64,000 nucleotides of DNA from Gibbula magus (Eukaryota; Mollusca; Gastropoda; Trochida; Trochidae): positions 19,407,232-19,471,231 of the forward strand of contig OW388300.1 of the NCBI GenBank assembly GCA_936450465.1. Direction: 5' to 3'. The first letter of the stretch is position 1. Every line of letters begins with the position of its first letter. The position numbers and the translations under genes are program-made. Shown here piece by piece: positions 1 through 12,540 of this stretch. Under the pieces are notes generated by a model. That model did no database searches. It saw only the letters and a list, made by a program, of their open reading frames with translations, and was not told the origin of the DNA.

Positions 1-305
1 ATTCACAGTCGTAGGGCAGGGCTGCCAAATTATATGCTTCATTTAATAAGATCACAATGATATAAGCTGCTGTCATATTTGGCGTCCGAAATTATATGCT
101 AAGGCTTATAACTTCTCGTCTTCCAATTATATGTGACATCTTGCCTAAAATTGATATTATTTTCTTGTCATTTTGGCATTCAGATGAGATATGCTCTCTT
201 TATAATTGCAAGCAAATTATCTTAATGTTGTTATATACAGCGATGATACGATTAGTGGTGTCAAGTTATGCATTTAGATTGTTTCTGTCAAATCCGACAA
301 GTTTC
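1..305. other. Non-coding AT-rich flank
   Basis: No recognisable gene. A 70-codon open frame runs through here but has no domain and low-complexity composition. The stretch ends where the terminal inverted repeat of the next element begins. Confidence 0.5.
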
Positions 306-1219
306 TAAACTGCCAGGCAAAAGAAAGTCGCTACTTCAGTTGGTTTCGTTTAATTCAATATTTAAAAGAAATCAGATGCATTGGTTTGATTTAAACATAT
401 TTATTCAAGAGAAAGGATTGGGTACAAGGTATCAAACTTAATGAAACCCTCTCCTAATGTTGACATATAATATTGAAACGTAACATACATTATGTACAGA
501 GATATGTTTATATTGAAAGATGAGTATATTTACAAAAAGAATCCGAAATGACATAGCAGAGTATAATGACAAAATAACATATTCTAATGAGTAATAAGCA
601 GTTTCTATCTTAATTGTCAAATCTTCCAGTAAGAGTTGTGTAGTTATGTACTTCTTTTAAAATATGCACGTTGTCATTGTGAGAAAGATTAAAAAATTTA
701 CATTGCCATTTAACAACAAGTCTAAATTTAACTGTACTCTGTTATTGCATAATATACTAATATTTTGAAGCATTTGATGAGATCAGATCAGATGCATTTG
801 GCTGTGGCACGATACAATAATACTTATCTGCAGGAGTTTGAATGAATTAATTGATGACTATGGTTGATTTTTAGTTAAAATATCTTTCTTTAATGCTGAC
901 AGGGGTAAGAAATGAAATTTACCCCTACCATGTTTAAAATGTTGTAAATGTGTGTAGAATCAGGTATACATTTATTAATTTTCAGATAGAATATGTCTTA
1001 TATGTAGATGAACAGTTGTGTATCATCAAAAATAATTTTTGAAGAAATTTTAAATTTAAATTTTTTTAAAAACATGTAGAAGTATTATTTGGCTGCTAAA
1101 TAAACACCTGTAGTTTTTCAGTTTTAGATTATGGTTATGAAAACGAGATATTTGCAGTTGAAAATCATACATATGGTATAATCAACAGAAAAGAGTGCTT
1201 TCTTTTGCCAGGCAATTTA
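306..1219 (+). mobile_element. Decayed terminal-inverted-repeat element, GCCAGGCAAAAGAAAG type, copy 1
   Basis: The left end reads TAAACTGCCAGGCAAAAGAA and the right end closes with the inverse (TTCTTTTGCCAGGCAATTTA), giving about 20 bp of near-perfect terminal inverted repeat. Internal landmarks recur elsewhere in the window: a block with ATCAGATGCATTTGG, then GACAGGGGTAAG, then CCATGTTTAAAATGTTGTAA, then AAAATCATACATATG. The same landmarks occur in reverse order on the other strand at 7325-7823 and in part at 5510-5840. No transposase can be read, so this is a non-autonomous or badly decayed DNA transposon. The 385-775 stretch has no counterpart in the other copies and may be a later insertion. 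Confidence 0.6.
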
Positions 1220-1611
1220 TGTATCATATACAAATTCAAATACCATTTTCTGATTCAGTTTTATGCTTCGTGGACTGTTTGTTTCATTCTACAAACTGAT
1301 AATGTGATCACAAACCATTATGTTAACCAGAATATAACGACAGAAAATTTCTGGGTTGTTTTCCCACTGTTCTCTATCTTTATATTTCCAATGTGAAAGA
1401 GGACACTGTCTTGAATTCAAAGTGTCTAGATATCTGTTTAATAAAAAAAAAAAATATCTATTTGAAATGCATTGTTTATGTATACTTCTTCCCCAGTAAA
1501 GTATACATCCTTGTGTCTTAGGAACAAACATTACTTTGTTTATTTTTTCTTTGGACGTTATTTAGTGTGATATGCATTCTACAACCAAGGTTAAAGAAAC
1601 GATATCAACAA

Positions 1612-2228
1612 GAAGGCAAGATATTTTACTCAACGAATTATGAACACGACTGAAACATAGTTACACGAGGGCTCCGTTCCATAACAGTGAGCGCTTATAT
1701 ATGTAGCGCTCAAGTAGCGCTAAAGTGGCGCTCATTCTCTCCTGAACAACACGTTGCAAAACCTCAAAGTTCGCTCGCTTTGCTACGTAGCGCTACATTG
1801 AGTAATCGCGTTCAAGAGAGGTTTAAAAGTAATCGCTAATTGAGCGATTACTTTGAAACCTTTGTTGAACATGGCCCTTAGGCTCTGTTCCATAACATCC
1901 ATAACAGCGAGCGCTAAATAATCGCTCATTGAGCGCTACATTAAACCTCTCTTGAACGCGATTGCTCAATGTAGCGCTACGTAGCAAAGCGAGCAAACCT
2001 CGAGGAATCGCACCGTGTCGTTCAGGAGAGAATGAGCGCCACTTGAGCGCTACTTGAGCGATCAATGGGCGATTATAAGCGCTCGCTGTTATGGAACGGA
2101 GCCCTGGTGTAACTGTGTTCCAGTCGTGTTCATCATTCGTTGAGTAACATATCTTGCCCTTTTGTTGAGCGCTAGATTGAGCGATCAATGAGCGATTATA
2201 AGCGCTCGCTGTTATGGAACGGAGCCCT
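1612..2228. repeat. Large foldback (inverted repeat) element with GAGCGCT-rich arms
   Basis: The left arm from about 1612 to 1845 is matched in inverse by about 1925 to 2163, over roughly 225-235 bp per arm. Both arms contain GGGCTCCGTTCCATAACAG, CGCTACTTGAGCGC-like blocks, GCTACGTAGCGCTACATTGA and a shared outer part with AACACGACTG and CTCAACGAAT. The arms are richer in GC and in CpG than the surrounding DNA. A further partial copy of the arm end (AAGCGCTCGCTGTTATGGAA) sits at 2188-2228. No coding potential is seen; the 121-codon frame across the right arm is a by-product of the repeat. A foldback MITE is the simplest reading. Confidence 0.75.
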
Positions 2229-3339
2229 CGCCTCTGATAGCCAACTAAACTTAATTTGAAATTGTTGAAACATAATTAGTTCATACAGTTCTGAAAAATC
2301 GTAAACATCGTCGTTTTGTAATATCTAGGTATTAGATATTAAATATCATATTCTCATGAAGGAAATTAGGAAATATCTCCTCTTCAGAGACATTCAAAAT
2401 CGACTAAACCGGTAAAATATATTATGTTTGACTGATGAAAATAAGGTATCGTTTCTTTTGCCCCTTTGTGTATATTCTTTAATATAAATGCAAAACGAAA
2501 TGAATATATCCATATAACATTTTCTCCTACTTACAACTCCGAAAGGAGACGTAAATACGTGGCTTAATGTAAATACCTATATTCAAATGACGTTAAATTA
2601 CCCTGCAAACCACCCGTCTATCATTAAGAAGACATGCCATATTGACGTTTCCAACACACGACACGACATGAAAGAGACAACGCGTCGATTATGCACGCTT
2701 CTCATGTATATTTCAACCTGCTCGGGCTTATTGTACATTATAATGTACATTTCACGATATTTACATTCCTGCAGACATTCCACGTGCAGATCATGCTCTC
2801 TATGCACGAGGTTTAGCAGTAACCCGTGGTAGGTGAAGATGTCGGTGAATGTCACGCGAGTGAAATTGACGTTTTCTCCTTGGATTTGGGTTTCGGTTAC
2901 TGTTTAGTGTCGTTTTGATAGTTTCGTGTTATTCGCTGTTTAACGTACAACGTCTTGGCACGATATCTCGTGAATCTGTGTTGCTTTTTATTTGTTTTTC
3001 CTCTGATATTTCCTTATTTAACCATCTTCAAAGAGCGATTTGATTTTTATTTGTCGATTCCGGTGTACAAAGAGCATTTGAAGAGTTTGTAAGGTCGCCT
3101 TAAGCTTTGTACTGATATGTTTTGAAAATATTACGATAAAAAGAATGAAAGTGGCAAAATATATCTAAAACTTTTTTCCGAATGTTTCTGGATAGATCGT
3201 TAGCGTTTCAATAAATTTTACTACAGTAACTTAACGGTTTTAGGATAGTTTTCTAAGGTTTTCCAACATTACAACAATTAGTATCATTTTTGTTTATGAA
3301 ACTCTTGGTTTGTCGTCAAAACATTCTCAACATTTTCGT
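2229..3339. other. Intergenic DNA, nothing recognised
   Basis: AT-rich sequence with short overlapping open frames on both strands around 2590-2850 that share no known domain. No RNA gene or clear repeat was found. Confidence 0.4.
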
Positions 3340-3580
3340 GTAGGCACGTGGTCCTGTGCATAGCTCAGTTGACTGCTGACAGTGAAGTTCAGCAACAATG
3401 GGCGCGGATAAACTGAGAAGGGTGATTCCCTGCCCCACATTGAGACATGAGTTGAAAGACATGGTGTCACCCTGGGTGTGTGCCTCTGTTCACCTCATTC
3501 AAAATGTGAATCTGTTCGCCCAGCAGTTCAAATGGGTACCTGGTAACTTTGTGTATGAGGTGATCTCCTAGCGACATGTA
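3340..3580 (+). mobile_element. Possible degenerate tRNA-derived SINE
   Basis: An A-box-like TAGCTCAGTTGAC lies near 3360 and a B-box-like GGTGATTCCC near 3420, followed by a segment with AAATGGGTACCTGGTAAC. The box spacing of about 60 bp is longer than in a normal tRNA, so the head is altered or the call is wrong. The region also carries a 57-codon ATG frame (3398-3571) with no recognisable domain. It is a different sequence from the abundant SINE found elsewhere in the window. Confidence 0.35.
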
Positions 3581-5509
3581 GGCCTATGTCAGCTTGGGTT
3601 AGACCAAGATAATAATGTTGGTACGACTTGAGCATGCACTAGTGAATGGAAACATTATTATTATAAATGGTCCCAGTAAAGAAAAATAAGGCTACCCATG
3701 ATACTATTGATACACAAAGTTTGGACTCACCAACGAACTTTTACTACTTGTACGTATGTGTTGATGTGCTGACAGAATTATCCTTGCTTCTAGATCAATA
3801 TAACTACATGCAGATATCAATAGAAACAACGATGTGTTCTAAAGATGAAATGATTTTTTTCAAGTTGCTTTTGAACAATCTTCATTCAAATATTCGAGTT
3901 TACGATCAAACTTCCTTATATACACACACGCACAGGGGCAGGGAATTCCATGGCTCTTTGTCCGGGTCGAAGCAAGGATACAGACATAAATATTGATTTA
4001 AAGGCTCTGTAGCACGTTTTACTTACTGAAATAAAGTAATCTCGCGAAAAGGTAAATAAGAGTTACCAATGGCGAACAAATACTCCTGAATCTATAAAGA
4101 TATAAAAGAACTATAAGGAAATAATAAAAAATGAATGTACATTGTTTGGTTAAGCCATGCGAGTTCAAATCCCTTCGAGCGGCCTTTTTGATGTGTTCAC
4201 ATTAAAATGGCCGTTCGAAGGTAGTTCAAGTAGCGAATACATAAACACTCAAAGAATAGTTTTGAATATGGCACCATGATAGAGTAGTCAATTATCTTGA
4301 TGTCTGAACTCTCAGCTTCGCATGAGACCTACAATTCTATGTACTTTCCTGCACAATAGGAAGTTTTTCGTTTTTCGCTCCTGTAATATTGCCGTTTTAG
4401 TACCCGCTTCCACTTTCAGACGCTAAAATAGATCAACGATACTGTTACTGTTTACTGCTACTGCTCTTGTTACTGTCACTGTCCCCAGAACGAACCACTG
4501 ACAGAAGGCTTCTTTGGACAAATGCTCCATTGTGCTGCTTCATCTAACCTCTATTCACTGTAACTATTGTCTCTTAAAAATTAAACACAAATAGTTCTAC
4601 AGCATCTGTCTTCAACATGCTCAACAAGAGGTCAGGGCCACATTGAACCAGATACCTTGGAATGCAGGATGAGTTACAAAATCAATTGCGCTCATCATTA
4701 ATTCATTCTACTCGTCTCGCTACAGTGCTAAGTGAGGCACATTCGCTAACATTGACGAATCGAATAGAGCAATTAGTATCAATTACTTATGAAAGCAGAT
4801 TGTTTAAGGAATTGTTGAGAAAGTAATTATGACTTGGGATCTAAAAATAGTTTTAAACCGATGGTGTATTATGTTTCGAAGAACTATTTAAAGACGTTTA
4901 TGACAATAAAGATCAAGTTTAATCGTAATGTCTAAAATAGACAAGCATATAGCCCCTGGAATTTTTACTGATATTTGACGTTTTCATAGTTGATGTGAAA
5001 TAAATTGAAAAAGGAGACCTGAACAATATTTCCTGGAGTTGAGGCAACTAGACTGGCCAACATGTTTTAGACTTAAGACGGCTCCATTTATTATTTGCTC
5101 TAGGGTCTGGATGACAGACTGTGCCTTTAATTGTTCTTGAAATACGCTTCAGAGAGATATTGAAGGAGTATGATAGTAAAATTTAAACAAATTGTAGTGG
5201 AAATGAATGGTGATATCAGCAAGGCTTTTCATGGATAACTCTTCCCCAAATATGTTCTTGGACGAATAGAGAATATATCAATATTATTTTTAAGTCATTT
5301 TTTAATTTAATTTTGGGTCATTTTAATGTCGTCAATTTAAAAACAGATCATTTGAGGATTATTAACACTATTGACAATTCGAGATTGTTGTGTTAATGAC
5401 GCAAGCAATTCAATTGGAAAATCACGGTGATGTATAGCTCATGACACGGAAGGTACGTTTCGACACGTCATATCGTTTAAAGACGTTACAAGATGGGAAT
5501 TGTCGCTTC
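3581..5509. other. Intergenic DNA with one fragment of a TTAA MITE end
   Basis: No gene recognised. Near 3998-4022 the sequence TTAAAGGCTCTGTAGCACGT matches the terminal inverted repeat of the TTAA-flanked family described at 46560 and 60691, but the rest of the element is not visible. The 109-codon frame at 3667-3996 has no domain and no codon pattern worth reporting. Confidence 0.4.
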
Positions 5510-6393
5510 CTTGCCTGACGCTGACATGACCCCTACCATGTCTAAAATGTTGTAAATATGTACAGAATGAGGCACGTTTATTGATTTTCACGTAGAATAC
5601 GTCGATGAACAGTTTTCATTTATCCAGATTAATTTTTTTTTTAAAGTAAAACTGACGTAAAAGTATTTTTTGACTGATGACTAAAGGCCTACACTATTCA
5701 TTTTAGAATATACGACATCGAAAGCTCAAGATATTTTTAATTGAAAATCATACATATGATAAAATCTACGTAGGTGTATACTTTCTTTTGCCTGATAATG
5801 TACATATATACGATAGTAATAATAGTAACTGTTCCATTAATTAAATGAGTAGGTTGTTTAGCAGGTTATCGTCAATCATAACGCAAATTCCATTCCATTC
5901 TTCGAACTCGTTGTTCCTCCGCTTCCATGACATCTTCTCGTTAGATACAAACGACCCAAATGCACAAGTATGATGTTCTATATTTATATTAAACAAACAC
6001 CTTTGAGGTACAAGAACAGTATCACCTATGCTTTTGAATTATAGATGATTGTCTGCGAATGTGTACAAACTTTTGTAAACTGAATGTGTACCTGACATCG
6101 ACATAAAACATTACTTTACAAACGTTTGATGTTTTAACGTCTACAAAAGTATCCATAACATTTAAACATGGTCGTTTTCGAAACAACAACACTTTGATAT
6201 TCTTAATTGAAAATCATACATATGATAAAATCTACGTAGGTGTATACTTTCTTTTGCCTGATAATGTACTTATAAGATAGAGAATTAAGTTATAATAGTT
6301 TTATTCATAATAACGTGTTATAGAGAAAATGTTCCATTAATTTAATGATTAGGTTTTTTAGCAGGTTATTTTCAATCATAACGAAAATTTCAA
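5510..6393 (+). repeat. Nested, partly duplicated repeat block
   Basis: The segment 5510-5835 repeats the internal order of the element at 306-1219 (CCTACCATGT, AAATGTTGTAA, CATACATATG). About 70 bp ending in CTTTCTTTTGCCTGATAATG occur at 5736-5806 and again at 6205-6272, each followed by similar sequence (CCATTAATT...AGCAGGTTAT) up to 5892 and 6393. Between them, 5990-6190 is related to the duplicated unit at 6786 and 7962. The block is a nest of insertions into an older element; there is no coding sequence. Confidence 0.55.
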
Positions 6394-6674
6394 GTCGATT
6401 TTCCATATTATGTAGGTTCAAAAACATATTTGACAAATTAACAACGGGTCATGAGTTTTATTTTTAAGGCGTGCGCACTTGAAGATTTTATTAAACCAAT
6501 GTTGCACCAACCTTTTCCCCGAGAGATGGTGTACAAACGCCGTACAAATATTAAACTTTAGTGTTATTACACAATTAGCGTGGTGCTGTTTTGTCACGCA
6601 GAATCCCGCCGCTCAATAAACGAGATCGCCTGTATACAGTAGAACACACTTTCGTACTCATGATATTCACGTGC

Positions 6675-7296
6675 CTCGTCTCGATCAATTTCACCAGTCT
6701 AATCAGTGAAATAGACATTCTGTGACGTCATTATACCATTTTTACACTGTAAGTGTTGTCTTACTTCACATATGTACATATATTAAACACCTTAGAGGTA
6801 CAAGAACAGTATCACCTATGCTTCTGAATTATAGATGATTGTCTGCGAATGTGTATAAACTTTTGTAAACTGAATTTGTACCTGACATCGACATAAAACA
6901 TTACATCATAAACGTTTGAAGTTTTAACGTCTACAATAGTATCCATATCATTTAAACATGATTGTTTTCGAAACAACAACACTTTGATTTTTTAATGAAA
7001 TTCCACTCTTTGTAAGTAAAATATAAAAATCGAAATAAAAACTGCTGATGTGTTAAATGTTCTCGATCAACTTTAGAATATTACATATACAAAACAATGT
7101 ATTTGGATGATTGTGGGGATTTAAAGACTGAACAAACTAAATACACGAAAAACGATATTTTTACTGAAATATCAAAAAGTTTAAAGGACGCCACTACTGG
7201 AGAATATAGGAAAATGTCATCGATATAAATAGTCACTCCGAACAGATGCTTTTTTAAACTGTAAACTATTTTGATAAAGAAGAAAGACAAAGAGAC
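6675..7296 (+). repeat. Long direct repeat, copy A (about 0.62 kb)
   Basis: Starts with CTCGTCTCGATCAATTTCAC and ends with AGAAAGACAAAGAGAC. The same order of sequence occurs at 7850-8476 with mostly small differences. The offset is about 1,175-1,180 bp. A TIR element (7325-7823) sits between the two copies. No gene is carried. Confidence 0.8.
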
Positions 7297-7324
7297 AGTT
7301 ACAGAGGACAGACGAGTGTGTCAT

Positions 7325-7823
7325 AAAGTGACAGGTAAAATAAAAGGACTCACCTCAGTTGATTTTATCATATGTATGATTTCCAATTGCAAATATCTCA
7401 AGTTTTCGATGTCATAATCTAAAACTGAAAACTACTGGGATTTAATCAGCAGTCGAAGAATACATCTACATGTTTCTTTATTTATTTCTAAAAAATACAT
7501 TTTAAGTTTTAAATTTCTTCAAAAATATTTGTGATGATACACAACTGTTCATCGACATATAAGACATATTGTATGTAAAAATTAAAAAATATGCCTGATT
7601 CTTCACACATTTACAACATTTTAAACATTGTAGGGGTCATGTTGGTGTTCATTTAATTTCTTACCCCTGTCTTCATTAAACAAAGAAATGTAAACTAAAA
7701 ATTAACCACTGCAGATAAGTATTATAGTATCGTGCCATAGCCAAATGCACCTGATTTCTTTTAAATATTCTAATTAAACGAAACTAACTGAGGTGAGTAC
7801 TTTCTTTTAGCTGGCAGTTTAAT
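7325..7823 (-). mobile_element. GCCAGGCAAAAGAAAG-type TIR element, copy 2
   Basis: Terminal inverted repeats: left GACAGGTAAAATAAAAGGAC with CTCACCTCAGTTGATTTT, right CAGTTAGTTTCG read in inverse with AAACTGCCAGCTAAAAGAAA. The interior is the inverse of the element at 306-1219, including GTTTAAAATGT-like and CATATGTATGATTT landmarks. About 500 bp long, with no open frame of interest. It lies exactly between two direct repeats of 0.62 kb. Confidence 0.65.
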
Positions 7824-7849
7824 TTATCCTACTCTGAACATTTACAGGT

Positions 7850-8476
7850 CTCGTCTCGATCAATTTCACCAGTCTAATCAGTGAAATAGACATTCTGTGA
7901 CGTCATTATACCATTTTTACACTGTAAGTGTTGTCTTACTTCACATATGTACATATATTAAACACCTTAGAGGTACAAGAACAGTATCACCTATGCTTCT
8001 GAATTACAGATGATTGTCTGCGAATGTGTATAAACTTTTGTAAACTGAATTTGTACCTGACATCGACATAAAACATTAGATTACAAACGTTTGATGTTTT
8101 AACGTCTACAATAGTATCCATATCATTTAAACATGATCGTTTTCGAAACAACAACTTTGATTTTTTAATAAAATTCCACTCTTTGTAAGTAAAATATAAA
8201 AAATCGATAAGAAAATCATACGTTGAAAAATTGCTGATGTGTTTCGAATCAATTGAAGAATATTACATATACAAAAGAATACATAAATTGTATGGTTGTG
8301 GGGATTTAAAGATTGAACTAAATACACGAACAACAATATTTTTACTTAAATATCAAAAAGTAAAAAGGAGTCCACTACTGGAGAAAATAGGACAATGTCA
8401 TCGATATAAATAGTCACTCAGAACAGATGCTTTTTTAAACTGTAAACTATTTTGATAAAGCAGAAAGACAAAGAGA
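7850..8476 (+). repeat. Long direct repeat, copy B
   Basis: Second copy of the 6675-7296 unit. The best matched stretch covers the GAAATAGACATTCTGTGACG block through to CATCGATATAAATAGTCACT and the AAAGACAAAGAGAC end. Small indels, such as the extra GAAAATCATACGTTG near 8213, separate the copies. Confidence 0.8.
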
Positions 8477-11400
8477 CCATTTATGAAATTGTGAATTTAA
8501 GCGTTCTATACCTATACCTAATTTCTTATAATAAAGTTTTCCATTAACATATTCTGCCAAAACAAGGGGGTATTTGAAGACGGTCTCTTCACCAGAAGAC
8601 GGTTTTCAGGCGAGACCTCAGACAAAATACATCCACCAAAGCAGGGTGTACATTGCTTAGAAAATATTCAATAGATCCTACTTACGATATAAAATGACAT
8701 TTCGAAGTGATACACGCCCTTGTTGGTGTTTCATACACGTATATCATTGAAATATTTACGTTATAATGTTAAACTTGAATTTGTTTTTAATTTTGCAAAT
8801 GACAAACAGACCTAATTTAGAAAACAAAATATAGAGCCATTGGCTCTGTAGCTCATTAGGTTTATTCATTATATCTGAGGAAAGATGACCCGTGATGGTC
8901 GAAAGCATGCTTGTGAATTATGAAGAAATCATCGTGATTTCTTCGACAATTGTATTTTTCTATATGAGGCCTGAGGGTTGGACAAGTTTGAACTGAATTT
9001 TGCTATATATATATATATTATTATTTCAACGAAACAAAAAGCTGTTAGCATCTCCAGTAGATTTAGTCGTAAAGTCATAAAGCCGACGATGTCAATGACC
9101 TGTCGACACAACAGCATTTAAGCATATAGGTTAAGTGGAATAAATCATATAAACAGTAAAACCGTTCACTATATGTAGTTTTTTTTATAATAAAAACATC
9201 TTGATACGGCCCCTTCAGTAGCCGACGATGTCAATAAGCGACGACAAACAACTAGGTACACATGTATCGACTCGACTCCAGTAGCTACTGTTGTCGGACG
9301 GGTTTGGTTCTCACGGGTCTTGCTCGATCGTCAGGCCTGACCGGTTTTGGGCAAAGATTTAAATAGAAATGATGCGACTCGTGTCGTTATTTGAACCTGT
9401 GTTTTGTAACATACGTCTCAAGGTCATCCGAAATGAAGTAGGTATCCTGCGTCTAAAGCAGGCCGTTATACCTGTATGTATATATACTCAGGTGTGGATG
9501 AAAAGACTTCCAGGCTCGTTACACCTGTTGTTACCTGTATCAAGGTTGGATAAAATGATTTTATTGCCCAATATGGACTGTTTTCACGCAATTGGCCGTC
9601 TTCAGTGAATCACTGCTTGGGATTGATGATGTCAACATTTTATCAAAATATGTACAAACATAGTAATATAAAATCCAATGACTAAACAACAAAATAACCC
9701 GTTATCCGAGTTTTAAAACGTAATTCTCTCAACTGAAAAATAAGAAAATATCATGAGTTCAGAACAGGGTGTATATACTAGTACTTATATGGTATCGAAG
9801 AAATAATTAGAGATGCAAGAGACTGACTGCTGTCGATGATGGCGTCATCACTTTTGAATAACACGTCACCATTTTCTCAAAATCTGTCTATTTCCTTTGC
9901 ATATATAAAGCCATGAATCTGTAATAGAATTTGATAATGACAAACCAATGAGTAAAATTTAAGTCAAATTTATAATTGCTATTAAAACATACATTCTAAC
10001 ACACTGACGACTGACATGTTTGCCTGATTTCAGAAATGCAAATAGACACTCGTGTTTATTTAGTAAGATATTGACACCTGAATACATACTCTTATGAACA
10101 TTGGGAACATTTGTGATTTATAATGTTTCTATTTAGAGGTCACATTTAACTTTATCAGAGCACAAGCCATTTGGACTAGTTAATTTCCTTAAGTATTAGT
10201 CCAAAGCCATTTCTGTTAGCCAAATGCATCCAAATGATCACATCTTTAAATCTAACTAGCCTCTAAGACTATCAAAATATTTTACTAGCCCAACAACTTT
10301 TTACTAGCCATGGGCTACTGGACTAGTGCCAATATAGAACGTTGTCAAGAGGAATCAAGTCTTCCATTATGTAATACTTCAATACTTGCTGATTATACCA
10401 AGGGTGAGCTTCACGAAGGTAACTTAACATCCTGCAGATCACATCAAACATCTCAGCATCATCATCGATTCTATAGAGTAGCCCTGGGGGAATGAGAGGG
10501 GTCGTCACAACATGCTAACATTGCTTATTCCTACAGTCTGCTTTCCTAGCCTTTTCATATCCACAAACATATTAAATATTCAGCATAAAAGATATCAACT
10601 CTTAAAATCGGAAGGGGGTAATATATGTGGGAAGAGAATGATGCATACTCCTTTGTAGTTTTGTATCAAAAAGTATGTTTAAATTTTGATAATCGGTTTA
10701 ACTTTACTAACTACGCAATAAGCTTTAATGTTAACACATTCACCATTTATCATTAAAAACATACGATGTAATGACGCACCCTGTATGCCCCCTACCACGT
10801 TTTAAAGTTAACGCCCTTCTTAAAGCCGGATATAGCATGCCTAATGCTTATATATCATTATATATATAAGACAATATAGACAACCAAAAAATATATTTTC
10901 ATTGGTAGCAAAGAACTCCAATTTGATCAAGAATTCAAGATTAAAAGTAAATCTTCCAACATAAGAACAGAGTTAGAATTCCTATTCAAATGATAGATGT
11001 TTTACTATCAATAGAAACTAATTCATTTCAATTTGAGAGAGGAAACCACTAACATCTCTAAAACTATGAGATGTTGTTCTCGCGTCTTCTCTATAAAGGG
11101 TTGACTTTGAATATTACTGTAATAATTACTAAACGAAGAACTATTACGAGTCATTGTTCGCTCAATTACGGTTCTTTTATCGCTAATATTTCATCACCTC
11201 GGGCATAAACCAAAACTACAAAGACATCACGGCGTTGATTCTTGAGATGGAAAGAGTCATTAGTGATATAATTTGTGTTGCTATGACAACGGCGATCCGA
11301 ACATATATCAATTAGCCTTTGTCCATTACGTATTGTCAACAAAGAATGCTCCAACGAATCTTATGCGCTCTTTAATGTTCATGTCATAAATAATGTGTCA

Positions 11401-11750
11401 TGAAGAGATGGATAGTACCGTATTTCCTCTCTTAGACGTCGGTCTCGAATTGACGCCGGGAGTTTAACAGCTTGAAAGCAATAGATGCCAGATCTCGAAT
11501 GGTTCCAAATTTTAACCCACAGTATAACGCTTTTTAACCAGTAACGGACGAAGGATGAAAAAGAGAAACAAATAAATATCAATTAAAATTTCAATAGGTT
11601 ATATTTGTTTTTAATTTAATGGTCATATTTTTATATGTAATATATTATGTTATATATTTATTATATGTAAATATTGAAAAGTATGTAGTAGCTTTGTATT
11701 GCTGAGTATATTAACTGATAACAATATAACGACACCTAGAGATACCAACG
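8477..11750. other. Intergenic DNA, no gene recognised
   Basis: Mostly unrecognised AT-rich sequence. A stretch at 10140-10345 has multiple short repeats built on ACTAGCC and AGCCAAATGC, echoed near 63835, and is probably an old dispersed repeat. Open frames at 9369-9608 (79 codons) and 10310-10508 (both strands) have no domain I can name. No tRNA or rRNA was seen. Confidence 0.4.
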
Positions 11751-11785
11751 TGTTTAAGGCTTGATTGGAGCCTGAATAGTATATA

Positions 11786-12533
11786 GAGGATACTAAACGA
11801 CCTTCTATTTAATACCATTTTTATTAAACTAGTTAATGATTTTGTATAAAACGAGCGAAAGCGAGTTTGATACCAATCATTCACGAGTTTAATAAAAATG
11901 GTATTAAATAGAAGGAAGTTTAGTATTCTGTTTATTACTCGCCCACCTATAATCCAGCGAAATAGCCGACATAGCTCTGAAACTATTATTCCCGCAAGTT
12001 CGATACCACTGTGACGACGTTGCTCCCATTGTGACGTCATAACCTCGAACTATTGTGACGTCATACGTGCGGCGGTATTACACTAGTTTAATATTGCCGT
12101 ATAAATATTACACTGCAGTATCTTACACGGGCGAGTAATAACTAAATTTATTACCCATATGGTTGAAAATAACCGAGTTAATATTATTGATATGAGCACA
12201 TATGCACATATCACGTTTGCCAAGCAACCATTGTTCCAACGCGACTTCCCGTATTTTGTCGTCTGTGACGTCATAAAACGATTGTTCGTAACGTCACTGT
12301 AGCTTGCCGTTGCAAGGTAAGTAGGTCGTTTCCTGACTATTTTGACGCGAATCAAATGGAATAGAATGGATAATAAAGAAAGTATTACACTCGAAAGTGT
12401 GCAATATGACTTTTTACGTAACTCGTGCAAATGTATGTATAACCCTCGCTCTCGCTCGGGCAATACAGACATTTAATTAATTAACACTCGTTTCGTAAAA
12501 GTCATATGACATACTTCCTCGGTTAATAATGTT
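11786..12533. repeat. Dispersed non-coding repeat with hairpin and CGCTCTCGCTCGGGCAATA signature
   Basis: 11786-11840 and 11884-11937 form a hairpin (TTAATACCATTTTTATTAAA and its inverse) around GAGCGAAAGCGAGT. Next comes a block from about 12150 with ATAACCGAGTTAATATTATT, TGACGTCATAAAACGATTGT and CCCTCGCTCTCGCTCGGGCA. The second block recurs inverted at 25677-26020 and in part at 42401-43020, where a similar hairpin with GAGCGAAAGCGAG is also present. It is a mobile repeat family of unknown class with several TGACGTCA (CRE-like) palindromes; the predicted 109- and 129-codon frames are by-products. Confidence 0.6.
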
Positions 12534-12540
12534 TATATAT

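Noticed and set aside
10310..10508. Open frames on both strands of about 61 codons
   Set aside because: The minus-strand peptide looks protein-like in composition, but no family could be named, there is no splice context, and it adjoins ACTAGCC-type repeats.
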